A stretch of DNA of 64,000 nt from Mya arenaria (GCF_026914265.1 NC_069138.1:26751262-26815261); one strand, 5' to 3'. Counted from the stretch's first letter, positions 13,096 through 24,870 are shown. Notes: generated by a model from the sequence alone, not told the origin. A program made the numbers and translations.

Positions 13096-13628
13096 ACATT
13101 GGCGAGAAACAACGACAAGAAATTAGCAGAGTCAAAGGTCATCTCTGACTTATGCTCACCCATCTAAAAAGCTATATTTCAACAGCTAAAGTGACAGAAG
13201 CTTAATGCAAGAATGCAATACAAAAGGCCATTTTTATAAAACAAACTCCTAAAGGGGCAAATAAATGACACATGTTTAAATATGTTATACGGAATCAAAA
13301 CATTGTGTTTTTGCGGCAATTTAAAATTTATCGCACTTAGGCCATCAGGTTTTCAACTCTCATGGCCGCACTTAAAATTTCGATCGTACAGTCCGAAGGA
13401 TTACTTTACCATGTATTCGTATTAAGTTATAATCCAGTAATGCTCTGTAATCTGCTCAATGCCCCTTAAGGTAATCGAAATAGTGTGCAGTAACAATGTC
13501 TTGATTTATTTTATAAATCCTACCTTTGTCTACACTCTTAAAGGGGGGACCATACGTTTATCTCATTGATAAGAGTATAAATTATGTGTCCAAACCCTCG
13601 ATCCAAACCCTTATTACACTTTTTATAA
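13096..13628. other. no gene recognised
   Basis: About 530 bp of AT-rich sequence downstream of the minisatellites. Nothing supportable was found. Confidence 0.5.
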
Positions 13629-13959
13629 GGCCTAAAAAAAATATGTCCGTTTCGGGTAACCCGACCCTACCTATAAAATTGCGCCGACCCTAACTATTTT
13701 TTTCCGTTTCTGAGCAAAAAATATTCGTTAGCGAATAGAGAGTTACGAAGGGCGGATAAATGCAGATTTTAAACAGAATTATTGTTTATATGATAAAACA
13801 AAAAAAAAGTCAGGCAATGACAGTAATGTAGGAAAGACTGCCATGTGCAAGAAAACACTCTGAACTTACGACAGATTTTGAAAAAAAAAAATCCCTACCT
13901 ACCCTACCTAGAAATTTTGGGAAGGTTACCCTAAACAAACAATTTAAAAAAATTTGGCC
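13629..13959. mobile_element. MITE-like element, imperfect TIRs starting GGCC
   Basis: The left end (GGCCTAAAAAAAATATGTCC, then GTTTCGGGTAACCCGACC) and the right end (GGTTACCCTAAACAAAC, ending AAAAAAATTTGGCC) are imperfect inverted repeats of about 40 bp. The interior has repeated GACCCTACCTA-like blocks. The element at 47177 has a similar GTTTGTTTCCGGTTT end and may be a relative. It is non-coding and the superfamily is unknown. Confidence 0.55.
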
Positions 13960-15685
13960 TAAGCATGAGAACAGAAAAATCGTCATCTGATGTCATACAA
14001 GGTTACATTGAGGACTAACAAAACCTTCTCGTTGGCTTAGACCTAGCAGTGCATGATCTGATTAATTGGTATTCTTTATTTTAATCCGCATTAGACCATT
14101 AAGCCGATATAATCCGCGCATAGCCCGGTTGCCGTTTAAATTGTTAATGGCAGCAAAACTAAATAAAAGGTATCTTAGTGTTGGCGCGAATATCTCCATA
14201 TTGTTCAACGCGCATGCGCGAACGGCTGAGTAACCCAATTAATAATGTATTTAATCAGGATTCACCCTGCGATCAATTGGCGGAGCCAAGAGTGAATACA
14301 CTAATGAGTGTATGAGCTGTATATTTTTAATGACATTTTACAATATTGTGACATTTTTAACACGACAGCCATACCAAGTCACTGAAATAAAGCGTTAAAA
14401 ATGTTTAAACCCTCTTCTACACGTACTCATTAATTACTAGAAGGTAATCATTGATTCGCATGTGTTTAAAATAGTTAGTGGTCAATATATTCTTTTGTAC
14501 AATTAGAAGGCAGTATTTTCTCAGTAAGTTTCCCAATACATTTATTTCATTAAATCAGCAGTCAGCCCCATTTCATTTAAATCGAGTGAAGCGATAAATA
14601 CTAACATTGGCTGGCTCATTTAGTAGTTTACACAGTAAAATGTAGACCACTAAAAGTATCAAAGATTTTTAGATTGTACTTACACAAAATACATGGTTAG
14701 GCGACTGTCTCGTAACAAACATTTTGTTTATGTAAGTACATACTAACAACTTTTAACCATTACTTTGAACGGTGTTCTTTTATAACACAGTCTATGGGAC
14801 TAACTAACAGCAAAACTTACAAAAATATAACACTATTTTATATACATAAACGCAAGATAGATACAGATTACCAGATCATCCGAAGAAAATGTTATGGTTA
14901 AACATACCATTTAGAAATTATTATTTCATTTTCAATATTTGAACATAATATTACATGTTATACACATATATGTGATTTAGGGCCGTCCACCGTGCAAAAG
15001 TGGATGGGGAAGGTAAAAATTTAAAACGTTTCAAAAGGTCATGGTTTATTTAGTTTCAAGTAAAACACATTTATGAACAAATTTATAAAAGAAGATTAAA
15101 TCAGATTTTGGATAAAAAGCCATTCACATTCTTATAACAGCTTCGCATGTTGCAACGGGTGTATTATGCTTGATGAATATTCAACCTCAAAACTAAATAA
15201 AAATTGATTTTTTAAACAATTTTAAATGTTGGTCCCTCAAACGACGTTTGCATTGTAATAATAATAAGTTTATTTATAGAATGTATAAACACATTATGAC
15301 ATAATTACAGGTTCAACCATAACAACATCATATTTGCAATGTGGCCTTCTATGAAGAAAAACAAACAAACAAAAACAAAATGCATTTGGTAAATCATAAA
15401 ACATCTGCATCGCACTTATACATTCCTATACAAGAACTTTTGATGTTTTGAATATAATTATTCTATACAAATTATGTTAAATTAACATAACAATTATTTC
15501 AATATACATCATGTACACGCCGACAGACACTCAAAACACAACAATTTATAAAACAACAGTTATTTCAATCTTTAAGATAATGAAAAGATGATATACCCTT
15601 TTGAAACTAATGATATGCACATTTCAACTTAAACTGTAAAAACTATCGGCGTTGTGTGTAAGCTTATTTATACTCGCACTCGGGC
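13960..15685. other. no gene recognised
   Basis: AT-rich sequence with scattered poly-A and poly-T stretches. Apart from a CG-rich palindrome at 14209 I see no gene or repeat that I can name. Confidence 0.5.
14209..14220. promoter_or_regulatory. CG-rich palindrome containing an NRF-1-like site
   Basis: CGCGCATGCGCG is a perfect 12-bp palindrome containing GCGCATGCGC, the core of the NRF-1 recognition sequence. It stands out in an AT-rich region and has a CCAAT-box (ATTGG) about 55 bp downstream. No gene is recognised within several kilobases, so promoter function is speculative. Confidence 0.2.
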
Positions 15686-15946
15686 CTTGCCCATTCGACG
15701 AGTGCTCCTTTAAGAGTGTTAGTTATTTTAGGTTTTTGGAGCATAGTGCACAGACAGAATGTAACCCTGGTTAGAGCTACCCTGGTTTTTAACGTGCACC
15801 AGTGATTAGCACTGTCACACGGGACCCACATCGTCCCGTCCCGGAAGACGATTAGTACTTGTTTATTGGTGCGGCGGGGACTCGAACCTGCGATCCCCTG
15901 GATTGACAGTCAAAGTGTGTTACCACTAGACCACGGATCCGCCACA
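15686..15946 (-). mobile_element. tRNA-derived SINE (Asp-like head)
   Basis: On the minus strand the head at about 15867-15943 has an A box TGGTCTAGTGG, a B box GGTTCGAGTCC and an anticodon-loop-like CTGTCAA (GTC, as in tRNA-Asp). The stems are too mismatched for a functional tRNA. A conserved-looking body follows, with GACGGGACGATGTGGGTCCC and CACTGGTGCACGTT, ending near 15686. Head plus body fits a tRNA-derived SINE. The superfamily is not assigned. Confidence 0.65.
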
Positions 15947-16214
15947 GATCTATATTAATGTTTCAAAAGATTATATAGCATCGTATAGCTATGCTTCGTT
16001 GTGTACCATGGGCGATTGATTCGGCAAGAAAAAAAACACTCGTAATCCTAAAAAATTAATGCGGCAGTTTCAAATGCTTAAACCGTAACGGAGGCCGGTA
16101 TTGACCCGGGTCCACTCTTTTAGAACAATACTAGTCAAGAACACTCAGCCATGGTTACAGACATTTAATGGTTATTGAAAAACATTCAACTGTAACATGC
16201 TAATTCCTCATTCA

Positions 16215-16528
16215 ACGTTCCTCGGCCATTTTTATCGAAAACCACCTCGGATGTATGCCGGTACATCCGTTAAAGTAGTTCGTAAAATTTTGAATTATAT
16301 TATTAATTAAATGTAGTGTTTCAGCTTGTATTTATAGATCTAACTTTAAATTGATTGCCAGTGAAGTTTATTTTTGCAAACATAATTAAGATTTTCAAGA
16401 GTTAAGTCATTAATGTTAAATTACTAGACGATCTACTTGCAGCGCAGTTAAAGTGCACCGATTTCTGACATTGTAAACCGTCCATATACTCCCGAGGTTG
16501 TTTTCGATAAAAATGGCCGAAGAGTTCC
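16215..16528 (+). mobile_element. MITE with about 40-bp TIRs, family copy 3
   Basis: Same family as 3861-4197: left CCTCGGCCATTTTTATCG, then GATGTATGCCGGTACATCCG, interior GACGATCTACTTGCAGCGCA, and right GAGGTTGTTTTCGAT with AAAATGGCCGAAGAGTTCC. The outermost left bases are eroded. It is non-coding. Confidence 0.8.
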
Positions 16529-16739
16529 GAGTGGCGAATTCATTAGAAGAAGAGTTGTCTACCCTGACTCATGCATACTCATGTCAGTCAATTATCCAAC
16601 GGTATTTATGAAGTATAACCGAATTACGTACCCTGTTTGTCGACGATGATTATAAGGAAGCAATGACTTTCCAATCAATGTTTAAATATAAAAATATAAC
16701 AAATAGTTCGTATTAAGTTGTATAAAGATTTAATGTTTA

Positions 16740-17200
16740 AACAAATCATAAAGAAACAAGGATTCCAACATCAATGTCAAAACATAAAAGGTATTAAAAA
16801 GATGCACATATTTGTCATTTAGATGTTATAAATATTGTTATGTTAAAACACATCATATAGATACAATAATTCAAACATCAATGTTAAAACATAAAAGATA
16901 AATGAACGGTGATAAAGTTTGTCTTGAAGTTGTCATAAATATTCTAAACACATCACAAAGAAACAATGATTTCACTGTCAGTGTGTGAAAATACGTGTAA
17001 AAACAACACTTCTACATATGTCATAAAGTTGTCACAAAGTTTGTTAAGCCGAAACATATCATAAAGAAACAATAATTCTAACATCAATGTTTGAACAAAT
17101 TACAACAACAATACACATATTTGTTTATAAGTTGTCGTTTAAACATGTCAAAAATAAACAATTCAAGCATTACAGGAAAAGATATGCATGCAAAACACAT
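16740..17200. repeat. degenerate tandem repeat, unit about 100 bp
   Basis: The block CATCATAAAGAAACAATRATTC recurs in diverged form near 16745, 16850, 16952, 17050 and 17145, followed in most units by ACATCAATGT and AAAACATAAA-like strings. The spacing of about 100 bp and high divergence suggest an old satellite remnant. Confidence 0.55.
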
Positions 17201-17454
17201 CACAAAAAAATACAATGAAATATTTATAACAACAATGTTTTAAAAGAAGTAATAAGCTAAACACAAACAATACACAAATTTGTCATTAAGTCTTGATTAA
17301 GAAGAAATTCACCTAAAAAATGTGTTCATTTCATCTTGACCATCCACTTATCATCTTTTCATTACTGAAACTTGTACATCATTCAGAACATCGAAGTGTT
17401 CCCGTCAGTACAGTTTGTGTTTGCGAGTATAAAACAAACAAAAAAGATACAGAC

Positions 17455-17850
17455 AAATTGATGCAGATAAACATGATATTCGTGGAAAAAAACACCACTT
17501 ATAATAATAATAATAATCATAATAATGGCCCTGAGTATTCATAAAAATCTTAAGTAATTTTTTCTAATTTACAGGACATGTGGTATTACAACTTTATCAT
17601 TCTGAATACACTTTTAACACTTTCATTGACTTTATTTCAGAATATATATTGATCAAATTGATGCAGATAAACAGGATATTCGTGAAAAACACCACTAACA
17701 ATAATAATAATAATAATAATAATGGCCCTGAGTATTCATGGAAAACTGAAGTCATTTTTCTAATTTACAGGACATGAGATATTACAACTTAAACACCCTG
17801 AATACATTTTGAATAGTTCCATTGCCTTTACTTCAAAATATACAAGTTCT
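17455..17850. repeat. tandem duplication, unit about 197 bp
   Basis: Two copies share AATTGATGCAGATAAACA, GATATTCGTG, an (AAT)n run, ATGGCCCTGAGTATTCAT and TTCTAATTTACAGGACATG in the same order. The second copy is offset by about 197 bp. The (AAT)n tract differs in purity between copies. Confidence 0.85.
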
Positions 17851-20443
17851 ACGTTTGTTTTTATTCGACCTTACACATTTTAGGAAAGCAACATAAGTTA
17901 AGAAATGACTCAATATGTTTTATGAAAACCGCACCTAATAAAATATGTCACTACTTTACTACGAATTATGCAAATGTTTTATTTAAAAATCTCGAATTGG
18001 TGAAATCTATAAGGTGAAATGAGAATATAATGTAAAATGGGTACTCGTGTTATAATTGTTATAATTGAAAGAATAAATCTTATCAAAAATATATTAATAA
18101 AGAGATACCTTTAATGGCCACGTAGCCTATCATAATTATGGTACTGTGTAACAATGTAGAATAATACAATAAATGTTGTGAAATGTTGTGCACAGACAAA
18201 CAAAATACATATAACTATTCGTAGCATTACAATTTTCTCAGTCGGAGTACTTCACGGCGGTGTTTCCTGAAATGTTCACTTTAAATGGGTATACAGTCAT
18301 GGTTATTGAAAACTTTCATTTTTAATATTTATCATATATCATCAGGTCCAGTCTTGTTTTCTTACTAAAATTAAAACAAAAACTCTTTTATTATTTTTTT
18401 ATAACTTTCTACGTCGGTTGACACTTAGATTGTTTTGGCCCAATTCCGTCGAACGAAAAATGTATTGGTTTTACTGAAGTACATTTCGCACGAATGTCTA
18501 TAACAGAACTGTATTTTCTTATGCTGGTCATAACACTTGTATTGCTATTTGAAATAAAATGCCTCTAAAAACTTATTTTTAAAAATCTGCCCAACTGACT
18601 TTTAAACCATATTTTGTCAAAATTTTATAAAAATACATTTTAATGTTTTCTTCATTGAATGTTTTAGATGTGACACGCATATTTGCTAAGCCCATAACTA
18701 CTGGACATGGTAGATAAATAAAATCACAATCTTCCATTAACCTTAGCGAATATAAGACCTTTACAAACAAGAGAAAACGAAATTAAACAAACATCACTTA
18801 ATATCTCATAACTGTTCTAATAAAAATGTTTGATTAGGATGAATTTTAAGAAGCTTAAAATCAACAGAATAATGCGATTATGATTAATTTATTAGAGATC
18901 AAGTTTTTGACATTAGCAAGATATCTTAACTCGTCTCCACGCTCACGTCAAAATGTTTATTTTACATATTTTGGCTAATGCGTGTTGGTAGTTTAAGTCA
19001 ACTCAACTCAACTTAATTCAAAACTCGTTTTATTTCTAGATCAGGTTACATACATACACAACAACATGAATAAATTATATATATATATATATAAGATAAA
19101 CCGACCAAAATTGATTTTGAAATTTTAACAAATAGATATTTGCATGTATGTTTGACCTGTCCATGCACACAATAACAGTTGATATATATATAACAGAACA
19201 TAAAGTTTACAATATACTTATATATTGCTTATCGGTCCGTGAGTATTTCGTGATTTTGTTGTATGTATTGCGCCAAGCTTAAAGTATTTAATTTTGATGC
19301 GGATAATTATGTATTTTCTTTAATGCATGCTAAATTTATTTTTGTTTTGTGTTTATAACGATGAGCTATGTAAGCTTTAGTTAATTAACCGTTCTGATCT
19401 GTTCTGTATTAAAGTAATTAGTGCTACAAACACAGTTTTATATTAAACTTAACAATTGAATAATATCAATTTAATATTGAGCGATAGCGAGTACATATAC
19501 GTTTCAAAATGAAATATCGTACACCGTGCTAACAAAGCGTGTCAGTAATATATAAAATTAGCGAAACAAAAATAACATTTTTAAATTTAATTATCGAAAA
19601 TTCGATTCTTCCCTGAAATTCTTAATATAAGGTAGAAATATTTGAATAATCTTATTTGCTTAAACACTATTCGCTGATATATCTATTTACTTAACATGGC
19701 GACACGTTTCAATGTCCGAATATTTAGAAGGATTAATTTTGCGCTAATGGCGCACCTCCGGCAAAGTAATAGCTATTGTGTTCAGCTTTATCGTATTGAT
19801 ATTGAATTTAGTGATTTTGAGATAATATCAATTTCATTAGTGCTTCTAACTGTATACGGCAGCGAAATAAATTAACAATTGTTTAGTGTTAAGTTTAGTA
19901 TATTTCCTGTCAGACGGGCCCACCAGGTCTACCAAAATCCAGCCTGTCGGTAATCACTCCCTTTCAAAAGTTCCCTAATTTGGTTAGTGGTCACTAACCC
20001 AAACAAGTTAGTTTTCTCCGAGTCCTCCAGTTTCCCCCACAATACAAGACCACACTCTCGCGCAAAATCGTGCCAACTAGAGTAACTTAGTATAAGTTAT
20101 CATAACATGTTTGAACTTGAAGTTACTTACAATTTTTTACACTGAGTGATAGACACGATATAGGTTTATGCCAAAATATGTTGTATTTTATATTCTATTT
20201 CATGCATTATTATTTTTAACTCATCGTCTTAAATGGTAAAAACAAAACAAAAAACATTCACAAAATAATAAAAAGTGCATTTCATTAGATTATACAGATA
20301 AGGTACATCTAAAAATTTGCATTTTAGTTGTATGCTAGCTATCAAGCAAATGAACATTTCTTGAGACTATCAGTTTGAACGCTTTACACTTCTTAGGTTT
20401 GAATGTCAAATCTTTTGCCAACTACATTGTAGTTTATATTTTC
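17851..20443. other. no gene recognised; downstream flank of egghead
   Basis: AT-rich sequence lying 3' of the egghead gene on its coding strand, which may include that gene's 3' UTR near 20200-20443. There is a short AT dinucleotide run at 19077-19092. No other gene is visible. Confidence 0.5.
19911..20085. repeat. GC-richer block, probable SINE/LINE tail fragment
   Basis: A compositionally distinct block contains CTCCGAGTCCTCCAGTTTCC and CACACTCTCGCGCAAAATCG. Strings of this kind recur in marine-invertebrate interspersed repeats, but no second copy is in the window and no Pol III boxes or RT are seen. The assignment is weak. Confidence 0.3.
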
Positions 20444-21910
20444 TCAAATGAGATGTTTTGGTGCCATCTGAGGCGTTTCCTTTTCGACTAGGTCAAAAAC
20501 GATGTGATTTCGATGCAAAAATCCAATAAAAGATGAATATGACTCTGTAACACCTAACACAGGCAACAGTATTTGAGCAACAAAGCAGGTCGCCATCTTA
20601 ACAACCGTTGGCGTTCTACGGGTCCTCATTGACATGTAGTTTCCAAAAAGGATCATACAAAGAATGTTCGCGAGGAGTAAAAATTTGATCAGCACCAAAC
20701 ATTTCAGAAACGGTGGCTGTGGTGTTATGAGGGACAACACGGTGATGAAAACGTTCGCCCATAGAAACAGTGTACTAAGATGGGAGGGGAAAAGACAAAG
20801 CTTTACATAAAGAGGTAGGGAATTGCTCCATAAAATCTGGAATGTTCCAACGAGCCATCGTTTACGTTGCTTGGCGTAGTCTGACATGGTGAACGGACTC
20901 TTTTCCAGCATGATGCCCTCTACAAAGTCAAACTTATATCCCAAATCCCAGGCCGTCAGCGCGAATCGGAGATCCTCGGCTATACACTCACGTGGACCAA
21001 AGTCGAACGTAATTTCCTCCTCAACAGACGACTTTACAACAACAAAGGAGCCTTTGAGCCCGTGAAGTGGTCTTCTGAAGAACTGGAAAGACAATCGCAG
21101 AATGCCATAGTCCTTACTGGTACGAATTCCATCCAAAAGTGTTGTTATCCAGTTCTCAACTTCGAGTCCTCCGTAAACAATCACGCCTTGGCCGATTTTG
21201 GAATTTGGCTTGCTGATGAATTCAACGATCCCGTGAACTACTTCTTCCGTTATTTGAGTTTCTTCGTCAAGATGGACAATCCAGTCTTCCGGTGAAAGCG
21301 TGTTGACAGTGGGCATAAGACAATAATTCAGCGCCCTTGCCTTAAAAAGAGACCCTTTCGCTGTTTTGTAGTCACTAGGGACTACGATTTCACGGAGATG
21401 TGTTGACTTTTCTACGTTCAAACGTTTATCAGTGACGATTTCAAAAATGAAGTTCTTTAAGCCGGCCTTGATACACAGTTCCATGTTTTTGCTGGTCACA
21501 GATTTCACAAGGTTTGGGTAAAGTCCTCTGGTCACCACCCGAAAACAAACGAACGGCGAATCTTCCGAAATAATGTTCTTTTTCATTCGAGTAAATGGAT
21601 TGAACATAACTAATCCGACAATGTTCAGCACCGAATACGGGATCGTAATGTAATAGTTCACATTCAGGAGGTACATTGAAAATGTCCACAAAATCCCATA
21701 TCTGGCAATAAATTCCGGTAGCGATGGATCGTTTTCATTATACATGTAATCCGTCAACATAAAACTAAATTTGATATACAAAATTATCATACAAATGAGC
21801 AGTAAATGTTTTAATTTGTCCATCGCAATCATTTTCCAGCCGCTGCTAGTGTCCGCACTAAGGAATCGAAATTTACTATCTGAAAACAGCCGGATACCCT
21901 GCTTAAACAT
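20444..21910 (-). CDS. egh: egghead-type beta-1,4-mannosyltransferase, intronless
   Basis: A complete 488-codon frame ends in TGA. The family (Drosophila Egghead, nematode BRE-3) transfers mannose from GDP-Man to glucosylceramide in endomembranes, giving mactosylceramide, the core of protostome glycosphingolipids. Membrane segments lie at about 34-52 and 74-102, and further ones at about 373-396, 402-425 and 436-456. The GT2 catalytic region between them shows FRVVTRG (123-129), REIVVPSDYKT (173-183), WIVHLDEET (210-218, the Asp-x-Asp-like metal/nucleotide motif), AED (311-313) and QRKRW (348-352). The first Met gives 29 residues without family similarity. Met30 (ATG at 21823-21821) opens MDKLKHLLLIC, aligns with the usual family start and gives 459 residues, near the fly length of about 457. 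Either start is possible. No inactivating change is seen. The lack of introns could mean a retrocopy or a naturally intronless paralogue. Confidence 0.93.
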   Translation of the reverse strand: MFKQGIRLFSDSKFRFLSADTSSGWKMIAMDKLKHLLLICMIILYIKFSFMLTDYMYNENDPSLPEFIARYGILWTFSMYLLNVNYYITIPYSVLNIVGLVMFNPFTRMKKNIISEDSPFVCFRVVTRGLYPNLVKSVTSKNMELCIKAGLKNFIFEIVTDKRLNVEKSTHLREIVVPSDYKTAKGSLFKARALNYCLMPTVNTLSPEDWIVHLDEETQITEEVVHGIVEFISKPNSKIGQGVIVYGGLEVENWITTLLDGIRTSKDYGILRLSFQFFRRPLHGLKGSFVVVKSSVEEEITFDFGPRECIAEDLRFALTAWDLGYKFDFVEGIMLEKSPFTMSDYAKQRKRWLVGTFQILWSNSLPLYVKLCLFPSHLSTLFLWANVFITVLSLITPQPPFLKCLVLIKFLLLANILCMILFGNYMSMRTRRTPTVVKMATCFVAQILLPVLGVTESYSSFIGFLHRNHIVFDLVEKETPQMAPKHLI

Positions 21911-22317
21911 GCTTGTCAGATATGCGCTCCTGTTCTGTACGCCGAAATCTCATTCAATCATAACGTGTTTATCAAGTTATTTCAAAACAGTTTTAATAAT
22001 CCCACATACATTTCGTTATATATGCTGCCGTAAATAATTGAAAGCGGTTTTACTCAATGATTTTGAAACAGGTCACGGAATTGTTCATCAGTGTGTGAAG
22101 TTAAAGTTTGTACAGTAGCATGGTGACGGTTATAATCGATAGCCTAAGGCGTTTACCTTATTGGTCGTTTTAATCAGGCATTACTATACAGTAGTGGTCA
22201 GTACTTTCAGGTTCAAACACATTCGAAATTGGAATTATAAATAATTTGTTTGTATTAAAATACAATGATTCAATCAATGCAAAACTTTACCTAAATGTTT
22301 CTGACACACCAAAACCA
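21911..22317. other. upstream flank of egghead
   Basis: AT-rich sequence 5' of the egghead frame. It presumably holds the 5' UTR and promoter, but I see no clear TATA box, initiator or splice donor that I can support. Confidence 0.3.
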
Positions 22318-22368
22318 TTATGATGATGATGATGATGATGATGGTGGTGGTGTTGGTGGTGGTGGTGG

Positions 22369-22426
<58 letters not shown>

Positions 22427-22582
22427 GATCATGGTGATCATGATGATCATGATGGTGATGATGACGATGATGATGGTGGTGGTGGTTGTGATGAATATCA
22501 TGATGATGATGACGATGATGACGACGATGATGATGATGTTGATGGTGGTGGTGGTGATGATGATGATGATGATGATGATGAT
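22318..22582. repeat. GAT/GGT trinucleotide microsatellite, about 265 bp
   Basis: Alternating runs of (GAT)n and (GGT)n with rare GAC and ATC interruptions. Open frames through it (poly-Asp/Gly, poly-Met/Val, poly-Ile/Thr) are artefacts. A short GC-rich stretch with GGGCGGGC-like blocks follows to about 22660. Confidence 0.95.
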
Positions 22583-22831
22583 GAGCGGGCCGACGGGCAT
22601 TTTGGCGGGCTTATGGGCGCGCGGCAGGGCGGCATGGCTTTTGGGCGGGCTGGAGTGACGGGGTTTCGTTTGAGCGAGCGAATGATTGAGATGACAACGA
22701 CGATGATGATGGCGCTGGTGATGTTTATATGCTCTACATGAAAAATAAAATCTGGACGGAAGATTTCAAACCCTGTTCAAGGCAAACATCATTGGCTGAA
22801 TCAATTAAGGGCGTCTTCTGTTTCTTTCATT

Positions 22832-23121
22832 GAGAACCCCTCGGTCATTTTCCATAAAAACCACCCCGGATGTATGCCGGTATATCAGTAGAAGTAGTTC
22901 TTTTTTTAATAATGGTATCAATTAGTTGTAGTTTTAACGTGTATGTTGAGCCTGACTTTAAACTAATCGTAAATGCAGAGTAAAAGAGTAAAGTTCCACT
23001 GCAAAATCGAAATTTCTACGCGATCTACTTGCAGTGTAGTCAAAATGTCAAAACTTCTAACATTGTAAACCGTCCATATACATCCGAGGTTGTTTTCGAT
23101 GGAAATTGGCCGAGGAGTTCC
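22832..23121 (+). mobile_element. MITE with about 40-bp TIRs, family copy 4
   Basis: Same family as 3861-4197: left GAGAACCCCTCGGTCATTTT, GATGTATGCCGGTATATCAG, interior ACGCGATCTACTTGCAGTG, and right CCGAGGTTGTTTTCGATGG with CCGAGGAGTTCC. At 290 bp it is the shortest copy. Confidence 0.85.
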
Positions 23122-23654
23122 GAATGTTGTTTTCAATCCATAGGATATATGAAGAAAGGAAAGTAAGGGAACGACAGCGTTTGTGATGGTTAACGTGTAC
23201 GAAATTATACGTCTGAACGCAACAGATATGGATTTGGAGTAAAGAAGATGTTGTTGTTTTTTTCTACTCACCCAACCGACCCTATTTTTCCTGCCGAGTC
23301 CCGACCCTATACTTTTTTGCTGCAGTGTGGATTTTTTTCATAATTTCCTTGGAAGTGTGCATTTATTTAAGTGAACATTTTAAAAATTCACCATTTTATA
23401 TTTAAAATTTTCTACAATAGTGATACACCCTGATATAGGTCGATTTGGTTCAGGATCCCGATTCTAAAAAAAACAGAGAAAGAAAAGGTTATGCCAGTTT
23501 AAAGTTTCCGAGTTTATTCCATATAACTCATATTTCAAAACATGACAAAAAGAGTATTGAAATTTGTATAACTTTATATACACAACTAAGGAGATGTTAG
23601 TCAAAATAGAGAAAAAAAGTTATACTATCCTATTTTGGGGGGATGTTATGCGCC

Positions 23655-23930
23655 AGTCAATTGTAACCACGCCCCCCTCTCCCCAGGTCCGGGGGTATAC
23701 CGGGGATAGCCGGGGAAATGGGCCGTGTTCTTACCATTCAGGTGGTCCCGCAGTGCCGGGTGAATGCGGTGGTTTTGTCTTCGCTATAAATATAGCAGGG
23801 AATGGGCCTTACCTAGGGTCCCTAGGATGCGGGGGCATTTGGCAGGGATTAGCCGGGGTTGACTGGACCGAAAGTCAAAGTCCACTCTATTCCCCGGACC
23901 TGGGGGGGGGGGGCGTGGTTAAAATTGACT
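23655..23930. mobile_element. MITE with about 38-bp GC-rich TIRs
   Basis: The left end AGTCAATTGTAACCACGCCC continues into a C-run and CCAGGTCCGGGG. The right end mirrors it as CCCCGGACCTGG, a 12-G run and GGCGTGGTTAAAATTGACT. The interior is GC-rich with CCGGGGAAATGGGCC-like strings. A 123-codon frame through it encodes Gly/Pro-rich sequence with no domain and is not called. The superfamily is unknown. Confidence 0.75.
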
Positions 23931-24803
23931 CGTGAATTAGTGGAAACAACGAATTATTTTTGGTGGCCTAATACAATTCAAGCATGACAATGGCATAAAT
24001 CCAGAAATTCCGATTACAATCAATACGCTGTTGACATAATCGTTTGTTGAATTGGTGAAGCCTATTGTATTTCACCCGAAGGATTTGTCATGCCCGTTCA
24101 AGTTTGTTTTGGTCAGTCAGTGGTCATTCTCTTTTGTTTGCGGTCAAAATGGTGTAAAGTATTTAGCAGCTCTTAGTTTGGTCAAATATTTGACATTGAA
24201 ATAAATGAATATGCAGCATTTATAAGACTGCTGTTCAAATATGTACCGGTTTGCGAAATTTTGGAATCAATCATATAGTGTTGACATGATTAGTAAATGA
24301 CCCACATTACGAGAGTTTTTGGCATTCGGACATAATTCGTACAAATGAAATAATCATTAATAAAAATAATATTTTTAAGTATGTCAATTTCTTTCAAACT
24401 TCTTCTAAATGTTTGTCCTTGGTGCATCATTTCTCGAAGATTATTGGCCTTTAGTTAACTCATGTTACCATAACAACCGACACGGATTTTGTCCCGCCTT
24501 TATTGAATAAAAAAAATACAAAAATGAATCATAATATTTTTTTCTAAATTCATGTTCCATAAAGGTTCTGTTTAAGGAAACAACGTTATAAGCTAGTTGA
24601 CGTTTTGACACGTTAATTTTGCACGTCATTTAAATAATGTACTGTCGTTATGAATGTGAATGACGTCAAATCTAGTTCTCAAAATATGCAATACAATAAG
24701 GTAATTAGTACTGCGTTTTGATCCGGGTGGGGGGGGGGGGGGTGTATTCGACTCGAGTGGCTTCTGCAGATTTGGATTTCACGAGGTGCATTTTCGCATG
24801 GAT
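23931..24803. other. no gene recognised
   Basis: AT-rich, with a long G-run (about 14) at 24730-24743. No gene or named repeat is seen. Confidence 0.5.
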
Positions 24804-24870
24804 TGGCTCGTTCGAAGACAAAAAATAAAACACTTGTCAAAACGTTCAATCTGTGAGAGTGCAGCTTTAA
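24804..24870. mobile_element. solo end of the foldback MITE family of 45784
   Basis: The string AATCTGTGAGAGTGCAGCTT ending in TAA at 24870, preceded by AACGTTC and GAAGACAAAAAATAAAA, matches the reverse complement of the left arm of the element at 45784-46137 over about 65 bp. The other arm is absent, so this is a truncated copy. Confidence 0.7.

Noticed and set aside
11806-13163. Several 184-361-codon frames on both strands, Arg/Thr/Ser/Val-rich
   Set aside because: They are by-products of the 15-bp minisatellite. Every frame is open and there is no codon bias or homology.
14209-14330. CpG-island promoter
   Set aside because: Only a few CpGs are clustered and no gene or transcript structure follows, so just the palindrome is listed, at low confidence.
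15867-15943. Functional tRNA-Asp on the minus strand
   Set aside because: Anticodon loop and Pol III boxes look right, but stems are mismatched and a SINE-like body follows.
22274-22741. Poly-Asp/Gly, poly-Met/Val and poly-Ile/Thr frames
   Set aside because: These are translations of a GAT/GGT microsatellite.
23564-23935. 123-codon Gly/Pro-rich protein
   Set aside because: Most of the frame lies within a MITE with clear inverted ends, including its G-run.
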